Shown: one piece after another, positions 45,856 through 55,388 of the stretch
Layout of the letters: the number at the start of each line of letters is the position of its first letter
How positions within the stretch are numbered: position 1 is the stretch's first letter
Source of the DNA: Pseudomonas sp. G.S.17
GTDB taxonomy: Bacteria; Pseudomonadota; Gammaproteobacteria; Pseudomonadales; Pseudomonadaceae
DNA length: 64,000 nt
NCBI RefSeq assembly: GCF_038096165.1
Contig: NZ_CP151076.1
Location: forward strand, 558,001 to 622,000
Direction of reading: 5' to 3'
Translations under genes and position numbers: made by a program
Notes under the pieces: generated by a model
Told to the model about the DNA's origin: nothing
The model's input: only the letters and a program-made list of their open reading frames with translations
Database searches by the model: none

Positions 45856-46016
45856 GCGGTGAACGCTGCTCGCGGCTGAAGCCGCTCCTACGGTGGTGGT
45901 GGTGGTGGTGGTGGTGGTGGTGGTGCCCGTAGGACTGGCTTTAGCCGGGAGGGCGTCATTAGCAGCCGCGCATAACCTGGCGGTGAACGCTGCTCGCGGC
46001 TGAAGCCGCTCCTACG
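45856..46016. repeat. REP array left of the RAYT, with GGT microsatellite
   Basis: The tail of one repeat unit (45856-45891), then eleven GGT triplets (45892-45924), then a full 96-base unit (45921-46016). That unit holds CGTAGGACTGGCTTTAGCCG and the inverted GCTCGCGGCTGAAGCCGCTC. The unit is 94/96 identical to the one right of the transposase (46666-46761). Confidence 0.9.
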
Positions 46017-46035
46017 AGATGGCGGTTGCTGACGC

Positions 46036-46494
46036 CTACGTCCACACCGAATCCCACAGCGGGTATTCACCCTCACCTGTAACCAGTCCGGCCCGTACTG
46101 GGTTGGCAATAACGTAGCGCGCCATCACCTCAAGGTCTTTTTCAGTCCTGACCGCGTGGTCGTAATAACCTTTTTGCCATTCAATCGTTTTGCTGCCGAA
46201 CGCCTTGTTGATCCCGCAGGCGCTGCGGCCTTTTAGTAATTGCATAAGCGCGGCCAGTGACCCTGAGCGCAATTCAAACAACCAATGCAGATGATCGTGC
46301 ATCACCACCCAAGCCAACGAATTCACCACTCCAGAGTCGTGTAGGCACCTCATTTCGCGGACGACCCTGCGGCCAATATGAAAATCGTTAAATATTGGTT
46401 GGCGATCCTTTACAACACAGGTGACGAGATAGATGTGCCCTGGCATGGAGAATCGGCCGACGCGAAGAAGGCGGCCATGTTCCTGATTTTGCAT
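46036..46494 (-). CDS. REP-associated tyrosine transposase (RAYT)
   Basis: A 152-residue Y1 HUH single-strand transposase of the kind that propagates REPs. The metal-binding HUH is in VMHDHLHWLF (H66-H70) and the nucleophilic Tyr in WQKGYYDHAVR (Y110/Y111), followed by YVIANPVRAGLV. GGGAG precedes the ATG at 46494. The frame is intact. It lies inside a tandem array of REP doublets that it presumably recognises. Confidence 0.93.
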   Translation of the reverse strand: MQNQEHGRLLRVGRFSMPGHIYLVTCVVKDRQPIFNDFHIGRRVVREMRCLHDSGVVNSLAWVVMHDHLHWLFELRSGSLAALMQLLKGRSACGINKAFGSKTIEWQKGYYDHAVRTEKDLEVMARYVIANPVRAGLVTGEGEYPLWDSVWT

Positions 46495-46601
46495 TCCATT
46501 GCTCCCTTTCTTGATTAAGAAGGAAACAATAGAAGGGGCAAACTACACAGGCATCCCGGATGGTTGTCGAAAAATTTCCGGCGCGCCTTGAACGCCATGG
46601 A

Positions 46602-46766
46602 TCGGCCGTAGGACTGGCTTTAGCCATTTGCAACGGCATATATCTCGGCGGCGAACGCGGGGTAGTGGTGCCCGTAGGACTGGCTTTAGCCGGGAGGGCG
46701 TCATTCGCAGCCGCGCATAACCTGGCGGTGGACGCTGCTCGCGGCTGAAGCCGCTCCTACGGTGGT
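46602..46766. repeat. REP array right of the RAYT
   Basis: A partial unit (CGTAGGACTGGCTTTAGCC at 46605) and the full 96-base unit at 46666-46761, which abuts msrA. It differs from the left unit at only two positions. Confidence 0.88.
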
Positions 46767-46770
46767 GCCC

Positions 46771-47436
46771 TTACGAGTTGTTCGCCAGACTCGGCGGCAT
46801 GCACACACCGGTGCCACCGATGCCGCAATAGCCCTGCGGGTTTTTCGCCAGGTATTGCTGGTGATACGCCTCGGCGTAGAAGAAGGTCGGCGCTTCGTCG
46901 ATTTCGGTGGTGATCGAGCCCAGGCCGGCTTTATTTAGCTCAGCCTGGAATGCGGCTTCGCTGGCTTTGGCGGCAGTGAGCTGGTCCTGTTTGGTGCAGT
47001 AGATGACCGAGCGGTATTGAGTGCCGATGTCGTTGCCCTGACGCATGCCCTGGGTAGGGTTGTGCGCTTCCCAGAACAGTTTGAGCAATTGCTCGTAGCT
47101 GATTTTTTCCGGCTCGTAGACCACCAGCACGACTTCGCTATGCCCGGTCAGACCCGAGCAGACTTCTTCGTAAGTCGGGTTCGGCGTCATGCCGCCCGCG
47201 TAACCGACCGCAGTGCTGAACACGCCTTCTTGCTGCCACAGCAGCCGTTCGGCACCCCAGAAGCAGCCGAGACCGAAGATCGCGAACTCCACGCTGCCAG
47301 GAAACGGACCCAGCAACGGGTTGCCGTTGACGAAGTGGTGTTCAGGAACCGAAATAGGCGTTTCGCGACCGGGCAGCGCCTGATCAGCGGTAGGGAGTAC
47401 GTTTTTGTTCACAAGAATTTCCGAGCGCAGAGCCAT
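46771..47436 (-). CDS. msrA: Peptide methionine sulfoxide reductase MsrA
   Basis: A 221-residue enzyme reducing methionine-S-sulfoxide in proteins. The catalytic Cys58 is in [20 protein letters not shown] and the C-terminal [12 protein letters not shown] with resolving cysteines complete the family pattern. The frame extends to 47460; the ATG at 47436 gives the usual [15 protein letters not shown] start. It lies next to dipA as in P. aeruginosa, by memory. Confidence 0.95.
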   Translation of the reverse strand: MALRSEILVNKNVLPTADQALPGRETPISVPEHHFVNGNPLLGPFPGSVEFAIFGLGCFWGAERLLWQQEGVFSTAVGYAGGMTPNPTYEEVCSGLTGHSEVVLVVYEPEKISYEQLLKLFWEAHNPTQGMRQGNDIGTQYRSVIYCTKQDQLTAAKASEAAFQAELNKAGLGSITTEIDEAPTFFYAEAYHQQYLAKNPQGYCGIGGTGVCMPPSLANNS

Positions 47437-47517
47437 GAACCTTTTCCTCTTGGTAGGCACGGACGCGTGGTCCGTAAAGGTGGGTCAGGACGAATGAATT
47501 TGGTTGGAGCGCATTTC

Positions 47518-47607
47518 TGTGGGAGCGAATTTATTCGCGAAAGGCCAAGGCAGCCAATGCGTTTCTACCAACAGGAATAAAGTCATCCCGGATAAATCCG
47601 GTCCCAC
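47518..47607. repeat. REP doublet between msrA and dipA
   Basis: CTGTGGGAGCGAATTTATTC and the inverted CCGGATAAATCCGGTCCCAC are about 50 bases apart; a hybrid pair like the one at 17712. Confidence 0.8.
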
Positions 47608-47670
47608 GAATCCATGTTTGTCAGGGGTTCGCTAGTGTGCCCGAAACATCCGGGAACAGGGAAGGGCTTG

Positions 47671-50364
47671 TCAGGCCAGCGGTCCGCGTGGATAGCGGCG
47701 CAGTTTTGCGATCAGCTCTTCGCCGGGGATCGGGCGGTCGAAGAGGTAGCCTTGGCCCACGTCGCAGCGATGGCGGCGCAGGAAGGTCAGTTGCGCGGCG
47801 GTTTCGATGCCTTCGGCCACAACTTTCAGCTTGAGGTTGTGGGCCATGGCAATCACTGCCGAGGTGATTTCCATGTCGTCCTGATCATCCGGAATGTCGC
47901 GGATGAAGCTGCGGTCGATCTTGATGACATCGATGGGGAATTTCTTCAGGTAGCTGAACGACGAATAGCCGGTGCCGAAGTCATCCATGGCCAGCGACAG
48001 GCCCATTTTTTTCAGGGAATCAAGCTGCAGGCGCGTGTCTTCGGTGGCCTCCAGCAGCAGGCCTTCGGTCAATTCCAGTTCCAGCAATGAAGCGTCGAGC
48101 TGTTCTTCCTTGAGGATCGCGGCAATCGAGCTGACCAGTTCCGGGTCGGCGAACTGCTTGGGCGAAACGTTGATCGCCACTTGCAGGTTGCCGAAACCGG
48201 CAGCGGTCAGGGCTTTGCTCATGCGACACGATTCGCGGGCGACCCATTTGCCGATCGGGATGATCAGGCCGGTTTCCTCGGCAACGCTGATGAACTGGTC
48301 CGGGCGGATCATGCCTTTTTCGGGATGGTTCCAGCGCAGCAGCGCTTCCATGCCCAGCAACCGCCCGGTGCGTAGGCACAGCTTGGGCTGATAGAACACC
48401 TCCAGCTCGTTCTGAGTCAAAGCGCGGCGCAGGTTGTTTTCGACGAACAGTTTGTAGCTGGCCTCGGCGTTCAATGCTTCGGTGAAGACCTGAACCTGAT
48501 GTTTGCCATTGGCCTTGGCCTTGTGCAGCGCCAGCCCGGCGTTCTTCATCAGGGTTTGCGGGTCGCGGCCATGCAGCGGCGCACAGGCCAGGCCCACCGA
48601 TCCAGTGACGCTGATCAGCTGGTTGTCGACGAACATCGGTTTGTCCAGCGTCGCCAGCACCTGAGTGGCGACCATCTGCCCGGCTTCCATACTCGCATCA
48701 TCAAGCAGTACGGCGAATTCGTTACTGGCGAAACGGGCCAGGATGTCGCTGGCGTTCAGCGTGTTGCGCAGGCGACGCGCGAGGCTGATCAACAACTTGT
48801 CGCCGGTTTGGTGGCCGAGACTGTCGTTGATGCGTTTGAAGTTGTCGATGTCCACCAGCAGCAGGCTCATCGGCGTGTCGCTGTCCCGGGCGAAGCGTTC
48901 GTCCAGGTTGCGAATGAACGCCGGACGGTTGCCCAGGTTGGTCAGGTTGTCGGTGTAGGCCAGGCGCTCGATGCGCTGCTGGGCCAGTTTGTTCTGGGTG
49001 ACGTCTTCGTAAATGCCGATGTAATGCGTCAGCTCACGGTCGTCGCCGTACACCTTGGAGATCGACAACTGGCCCCAGTACGGTTCCAGGTTTTTGCGTC
49101 GGCTCTTGAACTCACCCTGCCAACTGTTGCTTTTGGCCAGGCCCGAGTTGGCGTCCTGCAGCAATCCGTTGAGGTTTTCCAGCGCAGGCAGTTCGGACAG
49201 TTTTTGTCCGTGAACCTCTTCGGTGGTGTATTGGGTGATGGCGGTGAAGCTTGGGTTGACGTATTCGACCACGCCGTCGCAGTTGACCAGCAGGAACGCA
49301 CTGGCGCTTTGCTCGACCGCACGCTGGAACAGATGCAGCGCGCTGGTGGCGGTGCGCCGGTTGTGGTTGTTGATGACCTGGGCGAACTGGTCGGCCAATT
49401 CGCCAGCAAAGGCGATTTCATCGGACTGCCAGGGGCGCGGGTTGCCGATCTGCTCCAGGCACAGCACGCCCACCACTTGCCCGTCGATGCGAATGCTGGC
49501 GTCGAGAATGGCGCTGATGTCACGCGGCTTGAGGTTGGCAGCCATTTCCCGAGTGCGAGGGTCATGCTGGACGTCATTGGCGTCGATGGCCCGGCTGTTG
49601 TGCAAGGCTTCCAGATAGCTCGGATACGGGCTGGCATCGATGACATCCGGCAGCCGGTATTCACCCGTGGTGGTACGGAATTCGGCGATTGGCTCAAGGC
49701 ACTTGTCGTTGAGGTTCCAGATGCTCGCGCAAGCGATGTCGTAGATTTCGCAGGCGCTTTTGGTAATCAGCTGCGCCGCCTCCAGCAAGGAGTTGGCAGA
49801 GCTGTAGCGGTGGCGTGCCAGGTGCAGGATCAAACCCTGCTGGGCGCGGACGCGCTCCAGGTGCTCGAGTTGTTCCTGTTGGGCGTGTTGGTTGAGTTGC
49901 AGGGCAATCTGCAGCTGGGAGTTCTGGGTTTCCAGATCGGGTGCCGAAACGGTTTCGCTGTCCAGCGAGGCATCGCCCAGCACCATCAGGTAACCACGCA
50001 ACAAATGGCGATTGTGCTGCTTGTAGCCTTCGCCGATCTCGATTAGACCCAACGGCCCGCGAGAGGTGTGCAGCGTGTAACGCACCAGGTAATGCGGCGT
50101 GTCGGACAGCTGTTGTTGAATGGCGTCGTGCAGTTGGTAGCGAGCTTCAGGTTCCATCAGGCTGGCGTAAGGCGATCCCACCAAGGCGCAGAGATCCATA
50201 GCTGCCAGACCGAGCTGTTTTTCGCAGTTCGGATCCAGATACAGCAACGCCCAATTGGCCTCATTGAGCCTTTCGAAACGCAGCATGCCGAGCCGCGATG
50301 GCACGGGCAACTGCGTCACTACCTCGACCACCGATCTACCGGCAGCATCAGGTTGGCTCTTCAT
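47671..50364 (-). CDS. dipA: Cyclic-di-GMP phosphodiesterase DipA-like (PAS-GAF-PAS-GGDEF-EAL)
   Basis: An 897-residue signalling protein. PAS-like residues 30-130, GAF about 185-335 and PAS about 345-465 are followed by a GGDEF domain whose active motif is degenerate (RFASNEF near 545-551). The EAL domain (about 650-895) is complete: EALLRW, INVSPKQF with Asn, LELTEG, DDFGTGYSSFSYL, IKIDRSFI and AEGIE. It should therefore only hydrolyse c-di-GMP, as reported for DipA of P. aeruginosa, which lies in the same msrA-dipA-aceF-aceE order. I start at the ATG at 50364; the frame extends 23 codons further. Confidence 0.88.
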   Translation of the reverse strand: MKSQPDAAGRSVVEVVTQLPVPSRLGMLRFERLNEANWALLYLDPNCEKQLGLAAMDLCALVGSPYASLMEPEARYQLHDAIQQQLSDTPHYLVRYTLHTSRGPLGLIEIGEGYKQHNRHLLRGYLMVLGDASLDSETVSAPDLETQNSQLQIALQLNQHAQQEQLEHLERVRAQQGLILHLARHRYSSANSLLEAAQLITKSACEIYDIACASIWNLNDKCLEPIAEFRTTTGEYRLPDVIDASPYPSYLEALHNSRAIDANDVQHDPRTREMAANLKPRDISAILDASIRIDGQVVGVLCLEQIGNPRPWQSDEIAFAGELADQFAQVINNHNRRTATSALHLFQRAVEQSASAFLLVNCDGVVEYVNPSFTAITQYTTEEVHGQKLSELPALENLNGLLQDANSGLAKSNSWQGEFKSRRKNLEPYWGQLSISKVYGDDRELTHYIGIYEDVTQNKLAQQRIERLAYTDNLTNLGNRPAFIRNLDERFARDSDTPMSLLLVDIDNFKRINDSLGHQTGDKLLISLARRLRNTLNASDILARFASNEFAVLLDDASMEAGQMVATQVLATLDKPMFVDNQLISVTGSVGLACAPLHGRDPQTLMKNAGLALHKAKANGKHQVQVFTEALNAEASYKLFVENNLRRALTQNELEVFYQPKLCLRTGRLLGMEALLRWNHPEKGMIRPDQFISVAEETGLIIPIGKWVARESCRMSKALTAAGFGNLQVAINVSPKQFADPELVSSIAAILKEEQLDASLLELELTEGLLLEATEDTRLQLDSLKKMGLSLAMDDFGTGYSSFSYLKKFPIDVIKIDRSFIRDIPDDQDDMEITSAVIAMAHNLKLKVVAEGIETAAQLTFLRRHRCDVGQGYLFDRPIPGEELIAKLRRYPRGPLA

Positions 50365-50610
50365 GAAGAAACTCGCTTCCGTAATACTGATCGCGCACGG
50401 ACCCTGACCCTTTTGAATTGTCGCGTATGGCAAGGTTGCATCATGCAGCGCGGGCTGACAAGCAGGCTGTATGGCTTAGTGCTATAAATGTTTCGGCTGA
50501 TTAACACTCTTCTTAAATGCAGCTGGTCAGATTGTTCTAAATCAACGTATTTGTGTTGTGTATGACACAAATACCCAAGTGACTTATCAGAAACGTTACA
50601 AACGCCAGGC

Positions 50611-50637
50611 AAAAAAAAGCCCCGCCAATTGGCGGGG
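50611..50637 (-). terminator. Intrinsic terminator after aceF
   Basis: On the minus strand CCCCGCC-AATT-GGCGGGG is followed by C and a run of eight T, a classical rho-independent terminator ending the aceEF transcript. Confidence 0.9.
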
Positions 50638-50681
50638 TTGAGGTACGAGCGTGGCAGCTCGAAAAAACAGGTTGCGTTTCC

Positions 50682-50772
50682 GTAGGACCGGCTTCAGCCG
50701 GGAGGCGTCGGTTCATTCCACGCAAACGTGTCGCGTGGAATATTGCCCTCCCGGCTGAAGCCGGTCCTACGG
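50682..50772. repeat. REP doublet between aceF stop and terminator
   Basis: CGTAGGACCGGCTTCAGCCG and its inverted copy enclose about 40 bases and are transcribed in the aceF 3' region before the terminator. Confidence 0.88.
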
Positions 50773-50779
50773 TATTGCC

Positions 50780-52426
50780 TTACAACAGAATCGTGCGGAT
50801 ATCGGCCAGCAGGTCGCTCAGGCGCTTGGTGAAGCGTGCAGCTGCGGCGCCGTTGATCACGCGGTGATCGTAGGACAACGACAGCGGCAACATCAGTTTT
50901 GGCTGGAAGGCTTTGCCATCCCAGACTGGCTGCATGGTTGCCTTGGAAACACCGAGGATCGCCACTTCAGGCGCGTTGACGATCGGCGTGAAGCCGGTGC
51001 CGCCAATGTGACCGAGGCTGGAAATCGTGAAGCAGGCGCCTTGCATTTCGTTCGCCGAAAGTTTCTTGCTGCGGGCTTTCTCGGCCAGAACAGCGGCTTC
51101 GGCAGCGAGTTGCAGCAGGCTTTTCTTGTCGACGTCCTTGATGACCGGGACCAGCAGACCTTCCGGAGTGTCCACGGCGAAGCCGATGTTCACGTACTTC
51201 TTGCGGATGATCGCTTTGCCGCTTGGGGCCAGCGAGGCGTTGAAGTCTGGCAGTTCCTTGAGCAGGAAGGCGCAGGACTTGAGCAGCAGCGGCAGGATGG
51301 TCAGCTTGACGCCAGCTTTCTCGGCCACGGCTTTCTGCGCAACACGGAAAGCTTCCAGGTCGGTGATATCGGCCTGATCGAATTGCGTGACGTGCGGGAT
51401 GTTCAGCCAGCTGCGGTGCAGGCCGGTCGCGCCTAGTTGCATCAGGCGCGTCATCGGCACTTCTTCGATTTCGCCGAAACGGCTGAAGTCGACTTCCGGA
51501 ATCGGCTGAATGCCCATGCCGCCGCTTGCGCCGCCAGCTGGAGCTTCCTTGGCTTTCTGCATCATGGATTTGACGTAAACCTGCACGTCTTCCTTGAGAA
51601 CGCGACCGTGTGGGCCGGTAGCGCTGACCGCGCCCAACTCGACGCCGAACTCGCGAGCCAGCTGACGAACCGCTGGACCTGCGTGAACCTTGGCGCCGTC
51701 TTTGGCCGGAGCTTGTGCAGCAGGAGCCGCAGCTTCAGCTTTTGGCGCAGGCGCAGCGGCTGGAGCAGCAGCTTCTGTCTTGGCCGGGGCAGCAGGAGCG
51801 GCCGCCGCTGGAGCAGGTGCGGCTGCCGGAGCGGCGCCTGCGACTTTCAATTTCAGGATCAGGTCGCCAGTGCCGACTTCGTCGTCCAGCTTGACGCTGA
51901 TGGCTTCCACAACGCCTGCGGCTGGAGAGGGAATCTCCATGCTGGCCTTGTCGGATTCCAGGGTGATCAGCGATTGATCGGCGGCGATGGTGTCGCCGAC
52001 CTTGACCATCAGTTCGATGATTTTGGCCTTGCCCGACGAACCGATGTCCGGAACATGAATGTCCTGGACGGTTTCAGCAGCGGCGGCAGCTGGAGCGGCA
52101 GCAGGTGCCGGAGCAGCAGCGGCTTCGGCCGGCTTTTCAGCAGGTGCGGCAGCAGCAGGAGCAGCAGCTTCGGCGGGTGCAGCGGCAGCTTCGCCTTCGA
52201 CTTCCAGCTCGAACAGTTCGTCGCCTTCTTTCAGACGGTCGCCCAGCTTCACTTTCATGGCCTTGATGACGCCGGCCTTGGGAGCAGGGATTTCCATGCT
52301 CGCCTTGTCCGATTCCAGCGTCAGGATGCTCTGGTCGGCTTCGATGCGGTCGCCGACCTTGACCATCAACTCAATAACTTCACCTTCACCGTTGCCGATG
52401 TCGGGTACGCGAATTAGCTCACTCAC
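50780..52426 (-). CDS. aceF: Pyruvate dehydrogenase E2, dihydrolipoyl acetyltransferase
   Basis: A 548-residue E2 core protein. Two lipoyl domains (1-75 and about 120-195) each carry ESDKASMEIP with the lipoylated Lys (K41 in the first), separated by long Ala/Pro linkers. The peripheral-subunit-binding domain is at about 250 (GPAVRQLAREFGVELG). The catalytic domain ends with DHRVINGA, where His is catalytic and Asn stands at the position that is Asp in E. coli; Azotobacter E2p is, by memory, the same. The start is GTG at 52426 with GGAG eight bases upstream. It follows aceE after 154 bases. Confidence 0.96.
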   Translation of the reverse strand: MSELIRVPDIGNGEGEVIELMVKVGDRIEADQSILTLESDKASMEIPAPKAGVIKAMKVKLGDRLKEGDELFELEVEGEAAAAPAEAAAPAAAAPAEKPAEAAAAPAPAAAPAAAAAETVQDIHVPDIGSSGKAKIIELMVKVGDTIAADQSLITLESDKASMEIPSPAAGVVEAISVKLDDEVGTGDLILKLKVAGAAPAAAPAPAAAAPAAPAKTEAAAPAAAPAPKAEAAAPAAQAPAKDGAKVHAGPAVRQLAREFGVELGAVSATGPHGRVLKEDVQVYVKSMMQKAKEAPAGGASGGMGIQPIPEVDFSRFGEIEEVPMTRLMQLGATGLHRSWLNIPHVTQFDQADITDLEAFRVAQKAVAEKAGVKLTILPLLLKSCAFLLKELPDFNASLAPSGKAIIRKKYVNIGFAVDTPEGLLVPVIKDVDKKSLLQLAAEAAVLAEKARSKKLSANEMQGACFTISSLGHIGGTGFTPIVNAPEVAILGVSKATMQPVWDGKAFQPKLMLPLSLSYDHRVINGAAAARFTKRLSDLLADIRTILL

Positions 52427-52492
52427 AATGTCTCTCCTTCGGAGAACCTGTTCATTCGTGTGCGCTGTGGGCAGTTACGACAAAACAGCGTC

Positions 52493-52526
52493 GGATGCTC
52501 ATTTACCGTTCGTAAATTCCGCATCC
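52493..52526. other. Hairpin element in the aceE-aceF spacer
   Basis: GGATGC and GCATCC enclose ATTTAC...GTAAAT. The 28-base core 52495-52522 has the same length and ends as the core of the MITE-like element at 33132-33159 (ATGCTCATTTA-N7-TARAYTCCGC). Confidence 0.45.
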
Positions 52527-52580
52527 TCAGCTGCCCTGGCGCTCCTTTTTCAGCGCGCTATACGATCTCGAAGCAGACTC

Positions 52581-55226
52581 TTAACAATCCAGTGGGTTGA
52601 GTTTCTCAGGATCGATGCCGAACTTGGCAATGGCTTCAGCCACCACTTTAGGTTCGATATCGCCACGGTCAGCCAAGGCTTCCAGAGCGGCCAGCACTAC
52701 GAAATGGCGGTCGACTTCGAAGAAGCTACGCAGTTTCTTGCGGCTGTCGCTGCGGCCGAAACCGTCAGTGCCCAGGACTTTGTATTCCTTGGTCGGAACC
52801 CACTGACGAATCTGGTCAGCGAACAGTTTCATGTAGTCGGTCGAAGCGATCACCGGACCTTTACGGCCGTTCAGGCATTCTTCCACGTAGCTCAGCGTTG
52901 GCTTCTGGCCAGGGTGCAGGCGGTTGCTGCGCTCTACGGCCAGGCCGTTGCGACGCAGTTCGTTGAAGCTGGTAACGCTCCAGACGTCAGCGCCGACGTT
53001 GAACTGTTCGCGCAGGATCTTCGCTGCTTCGCGAACTTCACGCAGGATGGTGCCCGAGCCCAGCAACTGGACGTGGTGCGCCGCTTCCTTGGTGTCTTCT
53101 TCGAGCAGGTACATGCCCTTGACGATACCTTCCTCGACACCGGCCGGCATGGCTGGCTGGACGTAGGATTCGTTCATCACGGTCAGGTAGTAGAAAACGT
53201 CCTGCTGTTCTTCGAACATCCGGCGCATGCCGTCCTGGATGATCACTGCCAGCTCGTAGCCGTAAGTCGGGTCGAAGGTGCGGCAGTTCGGGATGGTCGA
53301 AGCCAGGATGTGGCTGTGACCATCTTCGTGCTGCAGGCCTTCGCCGTTCAACGTGGTCCGGCCGGCGGTGCCGCCCACCAGGAAGCCACGGGTGCGGCTG
53401 TCGCCAGCGGCCCATGCCAGGTCGCCGATACGCTGGAAACCGAACATCGAGTAGAAGATGTAGAACGGAATCATCGGCTGGTTGTGGCTGCTGTACGAAG
53501 TACCGGCAGCGATGAAGGAGGACATGGCGCCTGCTTCGTTGATACCTTCTTCGAGAATCTGGCCTTTCTTGTCTTCGCGATAGAACATCACTTGTTCTTT
53601 ATCGACTGGCTCGTAGAGCTGGCCGACGGAAGAGTAGATGCCCAGCTGGCGGAACATGCCTTCCATGCCGAAGGTACGGGCTTCGTCCGGGATGATCGGC
53701 ACGATGCGCGGGCCAACTTCCTTGTCCTTGACCAGCTGCGAAAGGATCCGCACGAAGGCCATGGTGGTGGAGATTTCGCGATCGCCGGAACCGTCGAGGA
53801 TAGCCTTGAGGGTTTCCAGTGGCGGAGTCGGCAGGTTAAAGCTCTTGGCGCGACGCTGTGGCACGAAACCGCCCAGTGCGGCGCGACGCTCGCTCAGGTA
53901 ACGGGCTTCGGCGCTGCCTTCTTCAGGCTTGAAGAACGGCAGGCTGTCGAGCTGGTCGTCTTTGACCGGAATGTCGAAACGGTCGCGGAAGCTTTTCAGG
54001 CTGTCCACATCGACTTTCTTGGTGTTGTGCGCAGTGTTTTTCGCTTCGCCGGCGCCGGTGCCATAACCTTTGATGGTTTTGGCCAGAACCACGGTCGGTT
54101 GACCCTTGTGGTTAACGGCTTCGTGGTACGCCGCGTACATTTTGTACGGGTCGTGGCCACCACGGTTTAGCTTCCAGATTTCGTCGTCGGACAGATCGGC
54201 AACCATGGCCTTGAGTTCAGGCGAGTTGAAGAAGTGTTCACGCACGAACGCGCCGTCTTTGGCTTTGTAGTTCTGGTACTCGCCGTCGATGACTTCGTCC
54301 ATGCGACGTTGCAGGATACCGTCGACGTCCTTGGCCAGCAGCGGGTCCCAGAAACGGCCCCAGACCACTTTGGTCACGTTCCACTGAGCGCCACGGAACA
54401 CGCCTTCGAGCTCCTGGATGATCTTGCCGTTGCCACGTACCGGACCGTCGAGACGCTGCAGGTTGCAGTTGACGACGAAGATCAGGTTGTCGAGCTTTTC
54501 ACGGCCAGCCAGGGAAATCGCGCCCAGGGATTCTGGTTCGTCGGTTTCGCCGTCGCCCAGGAAGCACCAGACTTTCTGCTTGCCTTCCGGAATGTAACCG
54601 CGGTGTTCCAGGTACTTCATGAAGCGCGCCTGGTAAATCGCCTGGATCGGACCCAGACCCATGGAAACGGTCGGGAACTGCCAGAAATCTTTCATCAGCC
54701 ACGGGTGTGGATAAGACGACAGGCCTTTGCCATCGACTTCCTGACGGAAGTTGTTCATCTGGTCTTCGGTGATCCGGCCTTCCATGAACGCACGGGCGTA
54801 GACGCCTGGCGATGCGTGACCCTGGAAGTAGATCAGGTCGCCGCCGTGTTCGTCGGTCGGAGCCTGGAAAAAGTAGTTGAAGCCGATGTCATACAGCGTG
54901 GCGCTGGACGCGAAACTGGAGATGTGACCGCCCAGGTCAGGGTCATTCAAGTTGGTTTTCACAACCATGGCCAACGCGTTCCAGCGTACCAGCGAGCGAA
55001 TGCGGCGTTCCATGAACAGGTCGCCAGGCATGCGTGCTTCGTGGGTTACGGGAATCGTGTTGCGGTAAGGCGTAGTGATGGCGTATGGCAGTTGCGAACC
55101 GCTGCGAGTAGCGAGTTCACCCATACGGGTCATCAGGTAGTGAGCACGGTCTTCGCCTTCTTTGTCGAGAACCGATTCCAGGGCGTCCAGCCATTCCTGG
55201 GTTTCGACGGGATCGAGGTCTTGCAT
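52581..55226 (-). CDS. aceE: Pyruvate dehydrogenase E1 component, homodimeric
   Basis: An 881-residue thiamine-diphosphate enzyme that decarboxylates pyruvate and acetylates the E2 lipoyl groups. It has GHISSFASSATLYDIGFNYF near 100, the ThDP motif GDGETDEPES with the downstream NCNLQRLDGP, and EGINEAGAMSSFIAAGTSY with the acid Glu. Length and sequence match the gammaproteobacterial E1p type (E. coli 887 aa). GGAG lies six bases before the ATG. The upstream region holds two GTAGT-N3-ACTAC palindromes. Confidence 0.97.
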   Translation of the reverse strand: MQDLDPVETQEWLDALESVLDKEGEDRAHYLMTRMGELATRSGSQLPYAITTPYRNTIPVTHEARMPGDLFMERRIRSLVRWNALAMVVKTNLNDPDLGGHISSFASSATLYDIGFNYFFQAPTDEHGGDLIYFQGHASPGVYARAFMEGRITEDQMNNFRQEVDGKGLSSYPHPWLMKDFWQFPTVSMGLGPIQAIYQARFMKYLEHRGYIPEGKQKVWCFLGDGETDEPESLGAISLAGREKLDNLIFVVNCNLQRLDGPVRGNGKIIQELEGVFRGAQWNVTKVVWGRFWDPLLAKDVDGILQRRMDEVIDGEYQNYKAKDGAFVREHFFNSPELKAMVADLSDDEIWKLNRGGHDPYKMYAAYHEAVNHKGQPTVVLAKTIKGYGTGAGEAKNTAHNTKKVDVDSLKSFRDRFDIPVKDDQLDSLPFFKPEEGSAEARYLSERRAALGGFVPQRRAKSFNLPTPPLETLKAILDGSGDREISTTMAFVRILSQLVKDKEVGPRIVPIIPDEARTFGMEGMFRQLGIYSSVGQLYEPVDKEQVMFYREDKKGQILEEGINEAGAMSSFIAAGTSYSSHNQPMIPFYIFYSMFGFQRIGDLAWAAGDSRTRGFLVGGTAGRTTLNGEGLQHEDGHSHILASTIPNCRTFDPTYGYELAVIIQDGMRRMFEEQQDVFYYLTVMNESYVQPAMPAGVEEGIVKGMYLLEEDTKEAAHHVQLLGSGTILREVREAAKILREQFNVGADVWSVTSFNELRRNGLAVERSNRLHPGQKPTLSYVEECLNGRKGPVIASTDYMKLFADQIRQWVPTKEYKVLGTDGFGRSDSRKKLRSFFEVDRHFVVLAALEALADRGDIEPKVVAEAIAKFGIDPEKLNPLDC

Positions 55227-55336
55227 GGCTTGCTCCAGGGCGGAAAGGCTTCCAGAATCGGTTGCCTGAGTTTGCGACTGGCCTTGTGGGCAGACGACAT
55301 AAATTCTTGGATGACCGGAGATTGTTCCGGTGGCGT

Positions 55337-55349
55337 GTAGTTTTACTAC
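55337..55349. promoter_or_regulatory. aceE upstream operator 1
   Basis: GTAGTTTTACTAC is a perfect five-base palindrome with a three-base centre, 111 bases upstream of the aceE start. The shape resembles GntR/FadR-type operators with an N3 centre. Confidence 0.45.
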
Positions 55350-55388
55350 AAATCGTCGACCATTTCAGCCTTTCGAGTTGTAAGGGCA

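Noticed and set aside
45892..45924. CRISPR-like or phase-variation repeat within a gene
   Set aside because: The GGT tract is intergenic and a simple triplet run; no spacer structure and no coding frame depends on it.
51437..54170. Long plus-strand frames opposite aceF and aceE
   Set aside because: Their low-complexity Ser/Ala/Gly stretches mirror the Ala/Pro linkers of E2; no independent evidence of coding.
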